Both the position numbers and the translations under genes were made by a program. The notes below the pieces were generated by a model. The model was not told the origin of the DNA and made no database searches. It saw nothing but the letters and a program-made list of their open reading frames with translations. Below are positions 42,621 to 50,441 of a stretch of DNA of 62,438 nt, in pieces. Origin of the DNA: DASSKW01 sp035701115 (GTDB taxonomy: Bacteria; Pseudomonadota; Gammaproteobacteria; Natronospirales; REEB76). How positions within the stretch are numbered: the first letter of the stretch is position 1; the number at the start of each line of letters is the position of its first letter. The stretch covers positions 1-62,438 of the forward strand of contig DASSOA010000158.1 in the NCBI GenBank assembly GCA_035701115.1, in the 5' to 3' direction.

Positions 42621-43102
42621 GAATCGGTCACGGATTCGATGTTCATGCGTTTACCGCCGGGAGCGGCATCAAGCTTGGCGGTGTGCATATCCCGCATACA
42701 CACGCCATCAAGGCTCATTCGGATGGCGACGTGCTGCTGCACGCGGTATGTGACGCATTGCTGGGCGCGGCGGCACTCGGCGATATCGGCCGCCATTTTC
42801 CCGATACCGATCCAGCCTGGCGAAACGCCGACAGTCGCAAATTACTCGCGAACGTGATGCAGTTATTGAGCGGGAAAAGCTACCGGCCGTTGCAGCTGGA
42901 TGCAACCGTGATCGCGCAGGCGCCAAAACTCGCGCCGTACATACCGCAAATGTGCGCAAATCTTGCGCATGATCTCCGGATCGCATCCGATTGCGTCAAC
43001 GTGAAAGCCACCACCACCGAAGGTCTGGGATACATTGGTCGTGGTGAAGGTCTGGCTGCGCACGCCGTCGCAGTGATTGAATCGATTTCAGGCGTCAGCT
43101 GA
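42617..43102 (+). CDS. ispF: 2-C-methyl-D-erythritol 2,4-cyclodiphosphate synthase
   Basis: 161 aa. Cyclises CDP-ME 2-phosphate to MEcPP, with release of CMP. Metal ligands Asp and His in RIGHGFDVHAF (about 2-12) and His in KAHSDGDVLLHAVCDALLGA; C-terminal VKATTTEGLGYIGRGEGLAAH. The start is a GTG inside the ispD stop. truD follows after six bases. Confidence 0.96.
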   Translation: MRIGHGFDVHAFTAGSGIKLGGVHIPHTHAIKAHSDGDVLLHAVCDALLGAAALGDIGRHFPDTDPAWRNADSRKLLANVMQLLSGKSYRPLQLDATVIAQAPKLAPYIPQMCANLAHDLRIASDCVNVKATTTEGLGYIGRGEGLAAHAVAVIESISGVS

Positions 43103-43108
43103 ACTGCG

Positions 43109-44173
43109 ATGGATCAACTGCCTGTCTGGTCATTTGCGTATGGCCTGCCGCCACATCTTGCCCGCATTCGCTGTGTGCCGGAAGATTTCCGGGTGGATGA
43201 GGTGCTGGGATTTGAAGCCGACGGTGCGGGTGAGCACGTGCTCGTTCAGGTCGAGAAACGTGGCGCAAACACCGCCTGGGTGGCGCGGGAACTGGCGCGT
43301 AGCGCTGGCATCAGGGCGCGTGATGTGAGTTACGCAGGACGCAAAGACCGGAATGCGGTTACTGTACAGCATTTCACCCTGTGGCTCGGTAAACAGGCGG
43401 AACCAGACTGGTCCGAGATGCCCCATCCGGAGTACCGTGTGCTGTCGTCGGTCAGGCACCGTCGCAAATTGCGGCTGGGCGCGCTCAAAGGGAACCGCTT
43501 CAGGCTGGTATTGCGCGATGTGACAGGTCCCGTGGACGCTCTCGACAGGCGACTGCAAACCCTACGCAGGGAAGGCGTGCCGAACTATTTTGGCCCACAG
43601 CGGTTTGGACGGAATGCCGGTAATATCGCGCGTGCCGAGCGGTTTTTTGCCGATCCGCGCAGCGTAAGAGATCGCGAGCAACGCAGTCTTCTGCTGTCAA
43701 CGGCACGCAGCCTGATTTTCAATTCGGTGTTGTCCGAGCGTGTCGCCGGCGGAACGTGGAATACCGCGTTACCGGGTGAGGTCTGCATGCTGGAAGGCAG
43801 TCACAGTGTGTTCCGCGCCGTCGAAGCCGATGCTGCGTTGCCGGAACGGATGGCGACCGGCGACGTGCATCCGACCGGTCCGTTGTGGGGGACCGGCGAA
43901 ACGCTTGCTGCCGGCGGTGCGGCGGCGCTCGAACAGACGGTCGCACAAAGCCTGGCAGTGTTTGCCCGGGGACTCGAGCAGATGGATGTGGCTTGTGCGC
44001 GGCGCGCACTCCGTCTCCCGGTCAGGGAATTGAACTGGCAATTTGATGATCGTCAGACCCTGACGCTGGATTTTTTCCTGCCGGCCGGCGCCTATGCAAC
44101 TGCTGTGCTGAGAGAGCTGGTGCAACCGTACGACTCTGAAGAAGGAGCAGGCGACGATGCTGAACAGGATTGA
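43109..44173 (+). CDS. truD: tRNA pseudouridine(13) synthase TruD
   Basis: 354 aa. Forms pseudouridine at position 13 of tRNA-Glu. The catalytic Asp is in SYAGRKDRNAVTVQHF (about 72-87). FRVDEVLGFE near the N-terminus and YFGPQRFGRNAGNIARAE in the TRUD domain are typical. Length matches the E. coli enzyme (about 349). The end overlaps the next gene by 17 bases. Confidence 0.95.
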   Translation: MDQLPVWSFAYGLPPHLARIRCVPEDFRVDEVLGFEADGAGEHVLVQVEKRGANTAWVARELARSAGIRARDVSYAGRKDRNAVTVQHFTLWLGKQAEPDWSEMPHPEYRVLSSVRHRRKLRLGALKGNRFRLVLRDVTGPVDALDRRLQTLRREGVPNYFGPQRFGRNAGNIARAERFFADPRSVRDREQRSLLLSTARSLIFNSVLSERVAGGTWNTALPGEVCMLEGSHSVFRAVEADAALPERMATGDVHPTGPLWGTGETLAAGGAAALEQTVAQSLAVFARGLEQMDVACARRALRLPVRELNWQFDDRQTLTLDFFLPAGAYATAVLRELVQPYDSEEGAGDDAEQD

Positions 44174-44912
44174 CCATGATGCGGTACTCGAGCTGCAGCT
44201 CGCGCATCCGCCAGCCAATGCGCTGAATCCGGAACTGGTACGGTCACTGCGCGATGCCATACATGCCGCTGCACACGACGGAACGCGCGCCATTATTCTG
44301 TCAGGTGCCGAAGGCATGTTTTCGGCTGGACTCGATGTGCCGGCGCTGCTGCAGCTGGATCGCAGGGCCATGAGTGCGTTCTGGAAGGATTTTATCGATT
44401 TGCTGCGCAACATTGCGTTGTCGCCGGTGCCGGTAGTTGCCGCGATCAGCGGGCACAGTCCGGCCGGCGGTGCGGTGATGGCCATCTTCTGCGATGCGCG
44501 CATTGCCGCGGCAGGCAAGTTCAAGATCGGCCTGAATGAAGTTCAGGTGGGCCTGCTGGTACCGCCAATCATCTATGCGGCACTCAAGCGGCTGGTGGGC
44601 GAGCGTCAGGCGGAGCGGCTGTGCGTGCAGGGTTTGCTGGTGCCACCGGAAGAAGCACTGCGTATAGGGCTGGTGGACGACGTGCTGCCGGGCAACGACG
44701 TTCTGCCGGCGGCACTGAAGTGGTGCCGCGATCTGCTTGTCTTGCCGCCGCGCGCAGTGGCAGGAACGCGGCGCATGGCGCGCGCGGATCTCGCGAAGAT
44801 GTTCGAAGATTTGAGTGTACGCAGTCACGAACAACTGGTGGAGGTCTGGTTCAGCGAGGAAGGCCAGGGCGCAATGCGCGCGCTGGTCGCGCAACTGGCG
44901 GCAAGGAAATGA
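44157..44912 (+). CDS. Enoyl-CoA hydratase/isomerase family protein, ECI1-like
   Basis: 251 aa crotonase fold. Best resembles mitochondrial delta3,delta2-enoyl-CoA isomerase (ECI1): AGLDVPALL (oxyanion loop 1), AISGHSPAGGAVMAIFCDARI (oxyanion loop 2 region) and IGLNEVQVGLLVPP, which keeps the single catalytic Glu of ECI1. That Glu suggests isomerase rather than hydratase activity, moving double bonds during unsaturated fatty acid breakdown. Its position after truD, with 17-base overlap, is not an expected family context. Substrate unproven. Confidence 0.78.
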   Translation: MLNRIDHDAVLELQLAHPPANALNPELVRSLRDAIHAAAHDGTRAIILSGAEGMFSAGLDVPALLQLDRRAMSAFWKDFIDLLRNIALSPVPVVAAISGHSPAGGAVMAIFCDARIAAAGKFKIGLNEVQVGLLVPPIIYAALKRLVGERQAERLCVQGLLVPPEEALRIGLVDDVLPGNDVLPAALKWCRDLLVLPPRAVAGTRRMARADLAKMFEDLSVRSHEQLVEVWFSEEGQGAMRALVAQLAARK

Positions 44913-45029
44913 TGGTCGCTTACGGGAATCGCACCGTCGGGCGCCACTGTATGATCAATGCGACCGCCAGTGCGACAATGACGAGCTGGTCGCTATAGCG
45001 CGCATGAGGTGTTGGAGCACGACCTTCGG

Positions 45030-45572
45030 TTACTTCTGTCCACCGAGCAGTACATAGACCGCGCCGGTTCCACCGTCGGCGGGACGCGCCGAGCAGAATG
45101 CGATGACGTCGTCGCGTTGCCGCAGCCAGCCGCCAAGCTTCTGTTTGAGAACCGGGCCCTGCGGCCCCGAGCGGTAGCCCTTGCCGTGGATGATGCGCAC
45201 GCAGCGCACATGACGGCGGTGAGCACCCTGCAGAAATTCCACCAGGGCAATGCGGGCCGCGTCGCTGCGCAGACCGTGAAGATCGAGTTCCGCGCCAACG
45301 CTGTAATGACCGCGTCGCAGTTTGCGCACGGTTGCATCCTGGACCCCGGGCTTCGCGTACCACAATCCGTCACCGATCAGTGGTTCATTCGGATCGGGCA
45401 GGCCCGCCAGACTTTCTTCCAGCACTTCACGTTCCGCGGCCCTGGTGAAGCGCGCCTTCGGTTTGGGTCTCGGACCGCGGGGCAGCGGCATTGCGGGCAG
45501 GCGTGTGGCATCCGCAACGGCATCCCGGAACAGCCGCCGCTCTGCGTCGTCGAGTTTGAATCGTTGCGCCAT
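45030..45572 (-). CDS. Smr-domain protein (SmrA/YdaL type)
   Basis: 180 aa. A variable basic N-terminus (RGPRPKPKARF) precedes a C-terminal Smr domain (about 90-178) with AELDLHGLRSDAARIAL, the nuclease-associated RIIHGKGYRS and the closing AFCSARPADGGTGAVYVLL. Smr domains can be endonucleases acting on mRNA in stalled ribosomes or on DNA. The MutS2 parent is not present; this is the stand-alone kind. It converges with the ECI1-like gene and is divergent from surE. Confidence 0.88.
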   Translation of the reverse strand: MAQRFKLDDAERRLFRDAVADATRLPAMPLPRGPRPKPKARFTRAAEREVLEESLAGLPDPNEPLIGDGLWYAKPGVQDATVRKLRRGHYSVGAELDLHGLRSDAARIALVEFLQGAHRRHVRCVRIIHGKGYRSGPQGPVLKQKLGGWLRQRDDVIAFCSARPADGGTGAVYVLLGGQK

Positions 45573-45672
45573 TCTGGTATGTCCGTGATTTTCAAGAGTA
45601 TATCAGCACGGCTTTTACAGTATCCTTACGATTCCACCTGAACCAGAATGACCTGATCCGGGGATCGCAGCA

Positions 45673-46428
45673 TTGAGGATTCTGCTGAGCAACGATGACG
45701 GGTTCGCCGCCCCGGGGCTGCGTTGCCTGGCCGACGCCCTGCGTGACATGGCGAGCGTCACGATTGTCGCGCCCGACCGTAACCGCAGTGGCACAAGTCA
45801 TGCCCTTACCCTCGATCGCCCTTTGCGGGTTCATCACAATGAACCGGGCGTGGTCGCGGTTGACGGCACGCCGACAGATTGCGTGCATCTGGCCATAACC
45901 GGGCTGCTTGAGCAGGAACCGGATATGGTGATTTCCGGAATCAATGCGGGCGCCAATCTGGGCGACGACGTGCTGTATTCCGGCACGGTTGCCGCGGCCA
46001 TAGAAGGACGGTTTCTGGGTTACCCGGCAATTGCCGTGTCGTTGGCAAGCGATAATCCGCAGCACTACGTCACCGCCGCCCAGATCACCCGCGAGCTGGT
46101 ACAGAGACTGCTCAGTCACCCACTCCCGGCTGACACGATACTTAACGTGAACGTGCCTGATCTGCCACGCGACAAGCTTGAAGCCGTCGAAGCCACCCGT
46201 CTCGGCCACCGCCACCGGTCCGAGCCGGTGACGCGTGCCACGGATCCGCGTGGACGTCCGATTTACTGGGTCGGCCCCCCCGGTGGTGAGCAGGATGCCG
46301 GGCCGGGTACCGATTTTGACGCGGTGCGACGCGGCTGCATTTCGGTGACGCCGCTGCAGATTGATCTGACGCGTTACATGGCGCTGGATGGGCTCGCCAA
46401 CTGGCTGCAGGCGGCGGGGCTGGCATGA
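45673..46428 (+). CDS. surE: 5'/3'-nucleotidase SurE (TTG start)
   Basis: 251 aa stationary-phase nucleotidase. Metal site ILLSNDDGFAAPGL (about 3-16) with the Asp pair, VAPDRNRSGTSHALTL, VDGTPTDCVHLA, and ISGINAGANLGDDVLYSGTVAAA. The frame has no ATG at the expected place: TTG at 45673 (read MRILLSNDDG) is preceded by GGGGA about 8 bases upstream. First of surE-pcm-nlpD-rpoS; overlaps pcm by four bases. Confidence 0.95.
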   Translation: MRILLSNDDGFAAPGLRCLADALRDMASVTIVAPDRNRSGTSHALTLDRPLRVHHNEPGVVAVDGTPTDCVHLAITGLLEQEPDMVISGINAGANLGDDVLYSGTVAAAIEGRFLGYPAIAVSLASDNPQHYVTAAQITRELVQRLLSHPLPADTILNVNVPDLPRDKLEAVEATRLGHRHRSEPVTRATDPRGRPIYWVGPPGGEQDAGPGTDFDAVRRGCISVTPLQIDLTRYMALDGLANWLQAAGLA

Positions 46429-47093
46429 ACCAGATCACCTCTCGCGGTATCGGCATGACATCGGCGCGCACCCGCGAACGGCTGGTTGCACGGCTGCGGG
46501 AGCAGGGCGTGCGCAATCCGCAGGTGCTGAATCTGATCCGTTCCACGCCGCGGCACCTGTTTGTGGATGAAGCACTGGCAAGCCGCGCCTATGAAGACAC
46601 GGCGTTGCCGATCGGGCACGGACAGACGATTTCGCAGCCGTACATCGTGGCGCGCATGACGGAAGCGCTGCTGGCGAACGGCGTGCCGGACACGGTGCTG
46701 GAAGTGGGTACCGGCTGTGGCTATCAGACGGCGATTCTCGCGGCTCTGGTCAAACAGGTATTCAGTGTGGAACGCATCATGCCGCTGCAGCAACGCGCGC
46801 GCCAGACGCTGAATGGATTGGGCGTGCGCAACGTGCGCTTTCGACATGCAGACGGTGGCTGGGGCTGGGCGAATCATGCGCCCTACAGCGGAATTATCGT
46901 CACCGCTGCTCCGGAAGAAGTCCCGGGTCCCTTGCTGGAGCAGTTGGTGCCCGGCGGTCGCATGATTATTCCGGTGGGAACGCAGGGTGGGGCGCAGGAG
47001 TTGTTGCTGGTCACGCGCCGCGACGAATCGCGTTATGAACGCGAAGTGCTCGAACGGGTGAGTTTCGTGCCGCTGCTGGGAGGGCTCGGGTGA
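46425..47093 (+). CDS. pcm: Protein-L-isoaspartate O-methyltransferase
   Basis: 222 aa. Methylates isoaspartyl residues in aged proteins to start their repair. SAM motif VLEVGTGCGYQTAILAAL (about 88-105), RHLFVDEALASRAYEDTALP upstream, GHGQTISQPYIVA (substrate contacts) and VPGGRMIIPVG. Four-base overlaps with both surE and nlpD support an operon. Confidence 0.96.
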   Translation: MNQITSRGIGMTSARTRERLVARLREQGVRNPQVLNLIRSTPRHLFVDEALASRAYEDTALPIGHGQTISQPYIVARMTEALLANGVPDTVLEVGTGCGYQTAILAALVKQVFSVERIMPLQQRARQTLNGLGVRNVRFRHADGGWGWANHAPYSGIIVTAAPEEVPGPLLEQLVPGGRMIIPVGTQGGAQELLLVTRRDESRYEREVLERVSFVPLLGGLG

Positions 47094-47848
47094 AGCAACT
47101 TGTGCGGAACGTCATCTTGCTGGTTTGTATGATTGCGGTGGCGGGATGTGCCGGTGCGTTGACCTGGACGCCGCAGGGTGGCACGCAACCGGGGTTGGGC
47201 GCCGCTTCGGATGAGGTACCGGCAACTTACATTGTTCAACCAGGCGATACCCTGTATTCGATCTCCTGGCGCTATGGTCTCGACTATCACGACGTGGCGG
47301 GCTGGAATGGAATCGGTTCCGACTACCTCATCAAGCCGGGACAGGTACTGAAATTGTCCGCGCCCGCCGGCAGCTCAAATAACAATCATGTCCAACAGGC
47401 TGTCGCCGGTACCGCGATACCCGCCGGACAAACGGCGCAAACCGCTGCTGACAGCGGGTTTTCGCCGCCCGCGGGAGGAATTACCTGGCATTGGCCGGTC
47501 GCAGGGCGCGTGATTCGTCAGTTCCACGCCGGCAGCGCGCTTTCGAAGGGAATCGACATCACGGCCGCGCGCGGCACGGACATCCGCGCAGCAGCGGCGG
47601 GCAAGGTGGTCTACGCCGGCAGTGGCATTATCGGCTACGGCAAACTGATCATCATCAAGGACAGCGAGCAGTTCCTTTCCGCCTACGCTGACAACGATGA
47701 GATGCTGGTCCGGGAGGGAGACGCGGTTCAGGCCGGTGACAGGATCGCAACCATGGGACTCGGGCGCGACGGACACCCGCTGTTGCATTTCGAGATACGC
47801 CGCAACGGCAAACCGGTTGATCCGTTGCAATACCTGCCGCGGCGCTGA
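47090..47848 (+). CDS. nlpD: NlpD-like lipoprotein, LysM plus degenerate M23 (LytM) domain
   Basis: 252 aa. Signal with lipobox VAGC (Cys20), LysM domain (about 46-90: YIVQPGDTLYSISWRYGL), linker, and C-terminal LytM domain (about 125-250). Active M23 enzymes have HxxxD, a middle His and HxH: here the first His is absent (SKGIDITA), the middle is SAYADND and the last is LLHFEI. It is therefore probably a non-catalytic amidase activator, as known for NlpD with AmiC in cell separation. GTG start overlapping the pcm stop; rpoS downstream. Confidence 0.92.
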   Translation: MKQLVRNVILLVCMIAVAGCAGALTWTPQGGTQPGLGAASDEVPATYIVQPGDTLYSISWRYGLDYHDVAGWNGIGSDYLIKPGQVLKLSAPAGSSNNNHVQQAVAGTAIPAGQTAQTAADSGFSPPAGGITWHWPVAGRVIRQFHAGSALSKGIDITAARGTDIRAAAAGKVVYAGSGIIGYGKLIIIKDSEQFLSAYADNDEMLVREGDAVQAGDRIATMGLGRDGHPLLHFEIRRNGKPVDPLQYLPRR

Positions 47849-48002
47849 TTGCGGATGATACGCGTTAGCGGAACAGCGCTTTCGATGCATCAGCGACGGC
47901 TTGATTGGCCCGCCGGGCCGGTAACGGCGCCGGACTTGCATCGCAACGGCATTGGTTGGCAAGATTAGTCATATTCACTGCGCGGAGAATGTCGCAAGCG
48001 TC

Positions 48003-49031
48003 ATGGGTGGTTATCGTCGCGGCGACACATCAGAGCCGGAAGAGGCTTTTCTGGAAGCTGAAGAGGAGAGCGCTCCTTATGTCGGTGTCCTCGCTGATGA
48101 GGATACCGAGACGGAGAGCGCGACCCTGTTGCGTCCGGAAGAGCATGTCGCTGAGCTCGACGACGACAATCCCGAACCGCCCGTGCAGTTCAGCGCCGAA
48201 GAGCTGGACGCAACCCGCATGTATCTTTCCGAGATCGGTTATTCCCCTCTGCTGAGCGCGGAAGAAGAGGTCTATTTTGCCCGGCTCTCCCTGAAAGGCG
48301 ACGAAGCCGCGCGCAAGCGCATGATCGAGAGCAACCTGCGGCTGGTCGTGAAGATGGCCCGCAAGTACATCAACCGCGGTTTGCCGCTGCTCGATCTCAT
48401 CGAGGAAGGCAATCTCGGGCTGATTCACGCGGTCGAGAAATTCGACCCGGAACGCGGTTTCCGGTTTTCAACCTACGCGACCTGGTGGATCAGACAGGCC
48501 ATTGAACGCGCGATCATGAACCAGACGCGCACCATTCGCCTCCCGATCCACGTAATCAAGGAATTGAATCTTTATTTACGCGCGGCACGCAAGCTCACCC
48601 AGAATCTGGATCGCGAGCCGACGCCGGAGGAGATCGCGGAAATCCTCGACAAGCCGCTGGAGGACGTGAAACGACTGCTCGGTCTCAACGAGCGTATCGC
48701 CTCGGTGGACACGCCGATCGGGAAGGGTGGGGACCGGATGCTGCTGGATGCCATCCCGGACGAGAACAACGCCGATCCGTCGCGGCTGCTGCAGGACGCC
48801 GACATCCAGCTGATCGTTGAAAAGTGGTTGTCGCGGCTGAATGAAAAGCAGCGCGAAGTGGTGGAGCTGCGCTTCGGATTGAACGGCCGCGATAAAGGCA
48901 CACTGGAAGAGGTGGGCAATCAGATTGGCGTTACTCGTGAGCGCGTGCGGCAAATCCAGATGGATGCACTCAAGCGCCTGCGGCAGATTCTGGAGAGCGA
49001 AGGCTTGTCTGAGGACTCGCTGTTCGAGTGA
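48003..49031 (+). CDS. rpoS: RNA polymerase sigma factor RpoS
   Basis: 342 aa stationary-phase and general stress sigma factor. An acidic N-terminus with region 1.1-like content, then region 2 with NLRLVVKMARKYINRGL, DLIEEGNLGLIHAVEKF and the -10 recognition helix FSTYATWWIRQAIERAI, region 3 around RTIRLPIHVIKEL, and region 4 with the -35 helix EEVGNQIGVTRERVRQIQ. ATG at 48003 gives MGGYRRGD; a TTG at 47952 would add 17 residues. The 154-base gap after nlpD may hold regulatory sequence. Confidence 0.94.
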   Translation: MGGYRRGDTSEPEEAFLEAEEESAPYVGVLADEDTETESATLLRPEEHVAELDDDNPEPPVQFSAEELDATRMYLSEIGYSPLLSAEEEVYFARLSLKGDEAARKRMIESNLRLVVKMARKYINRGLPLLDLIEEGNLGLIHAVEKFDPERGFRFSTYATWWIRQAIERAIMNQTRTIRLPIHVIKELNLYLRAARKLTQNLDREPTPEEIAEILDKPLEDVKRLLGLNERIASVDTPIGKGGDRMLLDAIPDENNADPSRLLQDADIQLIVEKWLSRLNEKQREVVELRFGLNGRDKGTLEEVGNQIGVTRERVRQIQMDALKRLRQILESEGLSEDSLFE

Positions 49032-49057
49032 ACCGCTATCCGGAACGTGCAACACGT

Positions 49058-49432
49058 TCAGATCATCAGCAGCGCTGCTACCACGTTACGATTTTCACTG
49101 ACCAGCACGTTATACGTCCGGCAGGCGGCCGCGGTATCCAGCACTTCGATGCCGATTCCACGGCGCTGTATGTCCGCCAGGATGGCCGCGGCCGGGAAAC
49201 GCAGCGTCGCGCCGGTGCCGATGATCAGGATTTCGGGATCGAGTTCCAGTGCTGCCTGCAGATGTTCCAGCGAGATGTCCGGAAATCGCTGGGGCGGCCA
49301 GTTTTCAATCAGGCGATTCGGCGCAAGAATGAAACTTCGTTCGATTAGCACGTCGTTGACGTTGATCCGGCCGGGCGCGTATGCCCGTATGACTTTTGTG
49401 TCGCCGCCGGGCCTGTCCTGGGTGAATTTCAT
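49058..49432 (-). CDS. Mth938-like domain protein (DUF498/NDUFAF3-type)
   Basis: 124 aa. The family is a small alpha/beta fold; human NDUFAF3 (complex I assembly) belongs to it, but bacterial function is unknown. Visible segments are KVIRAYAPGRINVND, SFILAPNRLIENWPP, DPEILIIGTGATLRFP and GIGIEVLDTAAACRTYNVLV. The ATG at 49432 matches the family start; the open frame extends farther but reads into the adjacent rpfE-like region. Divergent from rpfE-like, convergent with rpoS. Confidence 0.82.
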   Translation of the reverse strand: MKFTQDRPGGDTKVIRAYAPGRINVNDVLIERSFILAPNRLIENWPPQRFPDISLEHLQAALELDPEILIIGTGATLRFPAAAILADIQRRGIGIEVLDTAAACRTYNVLVSENRNVVAALLMI

Positions 49433-49487
49433 GGCGGGTAGGGTAGTGGAAACGGCATAATAAGCACAAGTACAACCGATTCCGCGC

Positions 49488-50441
49488 ATGAACCTGACGC
49501 TGCTACTTTCCGGATTTCCTGCGGTCCCGGCCCAGAGATGCAAGTCGCTGGAGACGTTGCTGTCGCGCGGCGATGCGCATCGCGCCACGGAGGGTGGCGC
49601 GCACGCTGCACTGGCGGAGGTTTTCCATTTGTCTGCGGCGCGGATTGCTGTTGCGCCATTGACCCGCCTTGCCGATACCGGGTGTCGCGATGATGCCTGC
49701 TGGTTGCGCGCCGACCCGGTGCATCTCGCGGCCGATCGCGATCAACTGGTGATGCTGCCGCGATCGGCGCTCGACGTCACGCTTGCGGAAGCGGAGGCGC
49801 TGGCCGAAACGTTCAACCGAATGTACCGCGACGACGGCTTGCTGCTGGAAGCGCCGGTTCCGTCGCGCTGGTATCTGCGCGTGCCGGCGGACCTTGATTG
49901 CGTTACCCACGATCTGGCAGAAGTCCAAGGTAACCCGGTGCTGGATTTCATGCCGACCGGTGCCGACCAGACAAGAATCCGCCAGCTGATGAATGAGATG
50001 CAGATGCTGTTTCACGAGCATCCCGTCAATCAGGCTCGTGAGGCGGGAGGCAAACCGGCGATCAACAGTGTCTGGCTGTGGGGCGGAGGTCGATTGCCGG
50101 AAATTGCGCAGAAGGGACCGCGGCAGGTAATCACCGATCTTCCGCTGGCTCGAGGCCTGGCGCTGCTCGCCGGAAGCAGATGCGTGTCGTGGCCCGCGGC
50201 GCAGGGCACAGTCCCGTTGACTGATGAAAGTCTGATCGCGCTGGACGTGAGCAATGCAGAAAGTCTTTCCACATTGGAACGGGACGTTGCGGGTCCGCTC
50301 CTCGCCGCGCTTCGTTCCGGGGGGTTGAAAGCAGTGGATATCTATTCCGCTGGCGCCGTGTTTTATCGTACGACACCTGCAATGACTTATCGCTTTTGGC
50401 GTTCCCGCCGCCCGCTTGCAGCGTTATTGGAGAAACCGTGA
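49488..50441 (+). CDS. RpfE-like protein (phosphoglycerate mutase-related, function unknown)
   Basis: 317 aa. Resembles the RpfE family found beside recJ in Xanthomonas and Betaproteobacteria, often auto-named phosphoglycerate mutase. Alpha/beta content with conserved RADPVHLAADRDQLVML, TEGGAHAALAEVFHLS and NSVWLWGGGRLPE. A phosphomutase serine motif is not evident to me. Role unknown. It shares a four-base overlap (GTGA) with recJ and starts at an ATG 55 bases from the divergent Mth938-like gene. Confidence 0.7.
   Translation: MNLTLLLSGFPAVPAQRCKSLETLLSRGDAHRATEGGAHAALAEVFHLSAARIAVAPLTRLADTGCRDDACWLRADPVHLAADRDQLVMLPRSALDVTLAEAEALAETFNRMYRDDGLLLEAPVPSRWYLRVPADLDCVTHDLAEVQGNPVLDFMPTGADQTRIRQLMNEMQMLFHEHPVNQAREAGGKPAINSVWLWGGGRLPEIAQKGPRQVITDLPLARGLALLAGSRCVSWPAAQGTVPLTDESLIALDVSNAESLSTLERDVAGPLLAALRSGGLKAVDIYSAGAVFYRTTPAMTYRFWRSRRPLAALLEKP

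Noticed and set aside
44920..45010. Hydrophobic reading frame on the minus strand downstream of the Smr gene (DQLVIVALAVALIIQW region)
   Set aside because: It looks like a membrane peptide but has no ATG, GTG or TTG in a sensible position and no ribosome binding site; likely chance or a decayed remnant.
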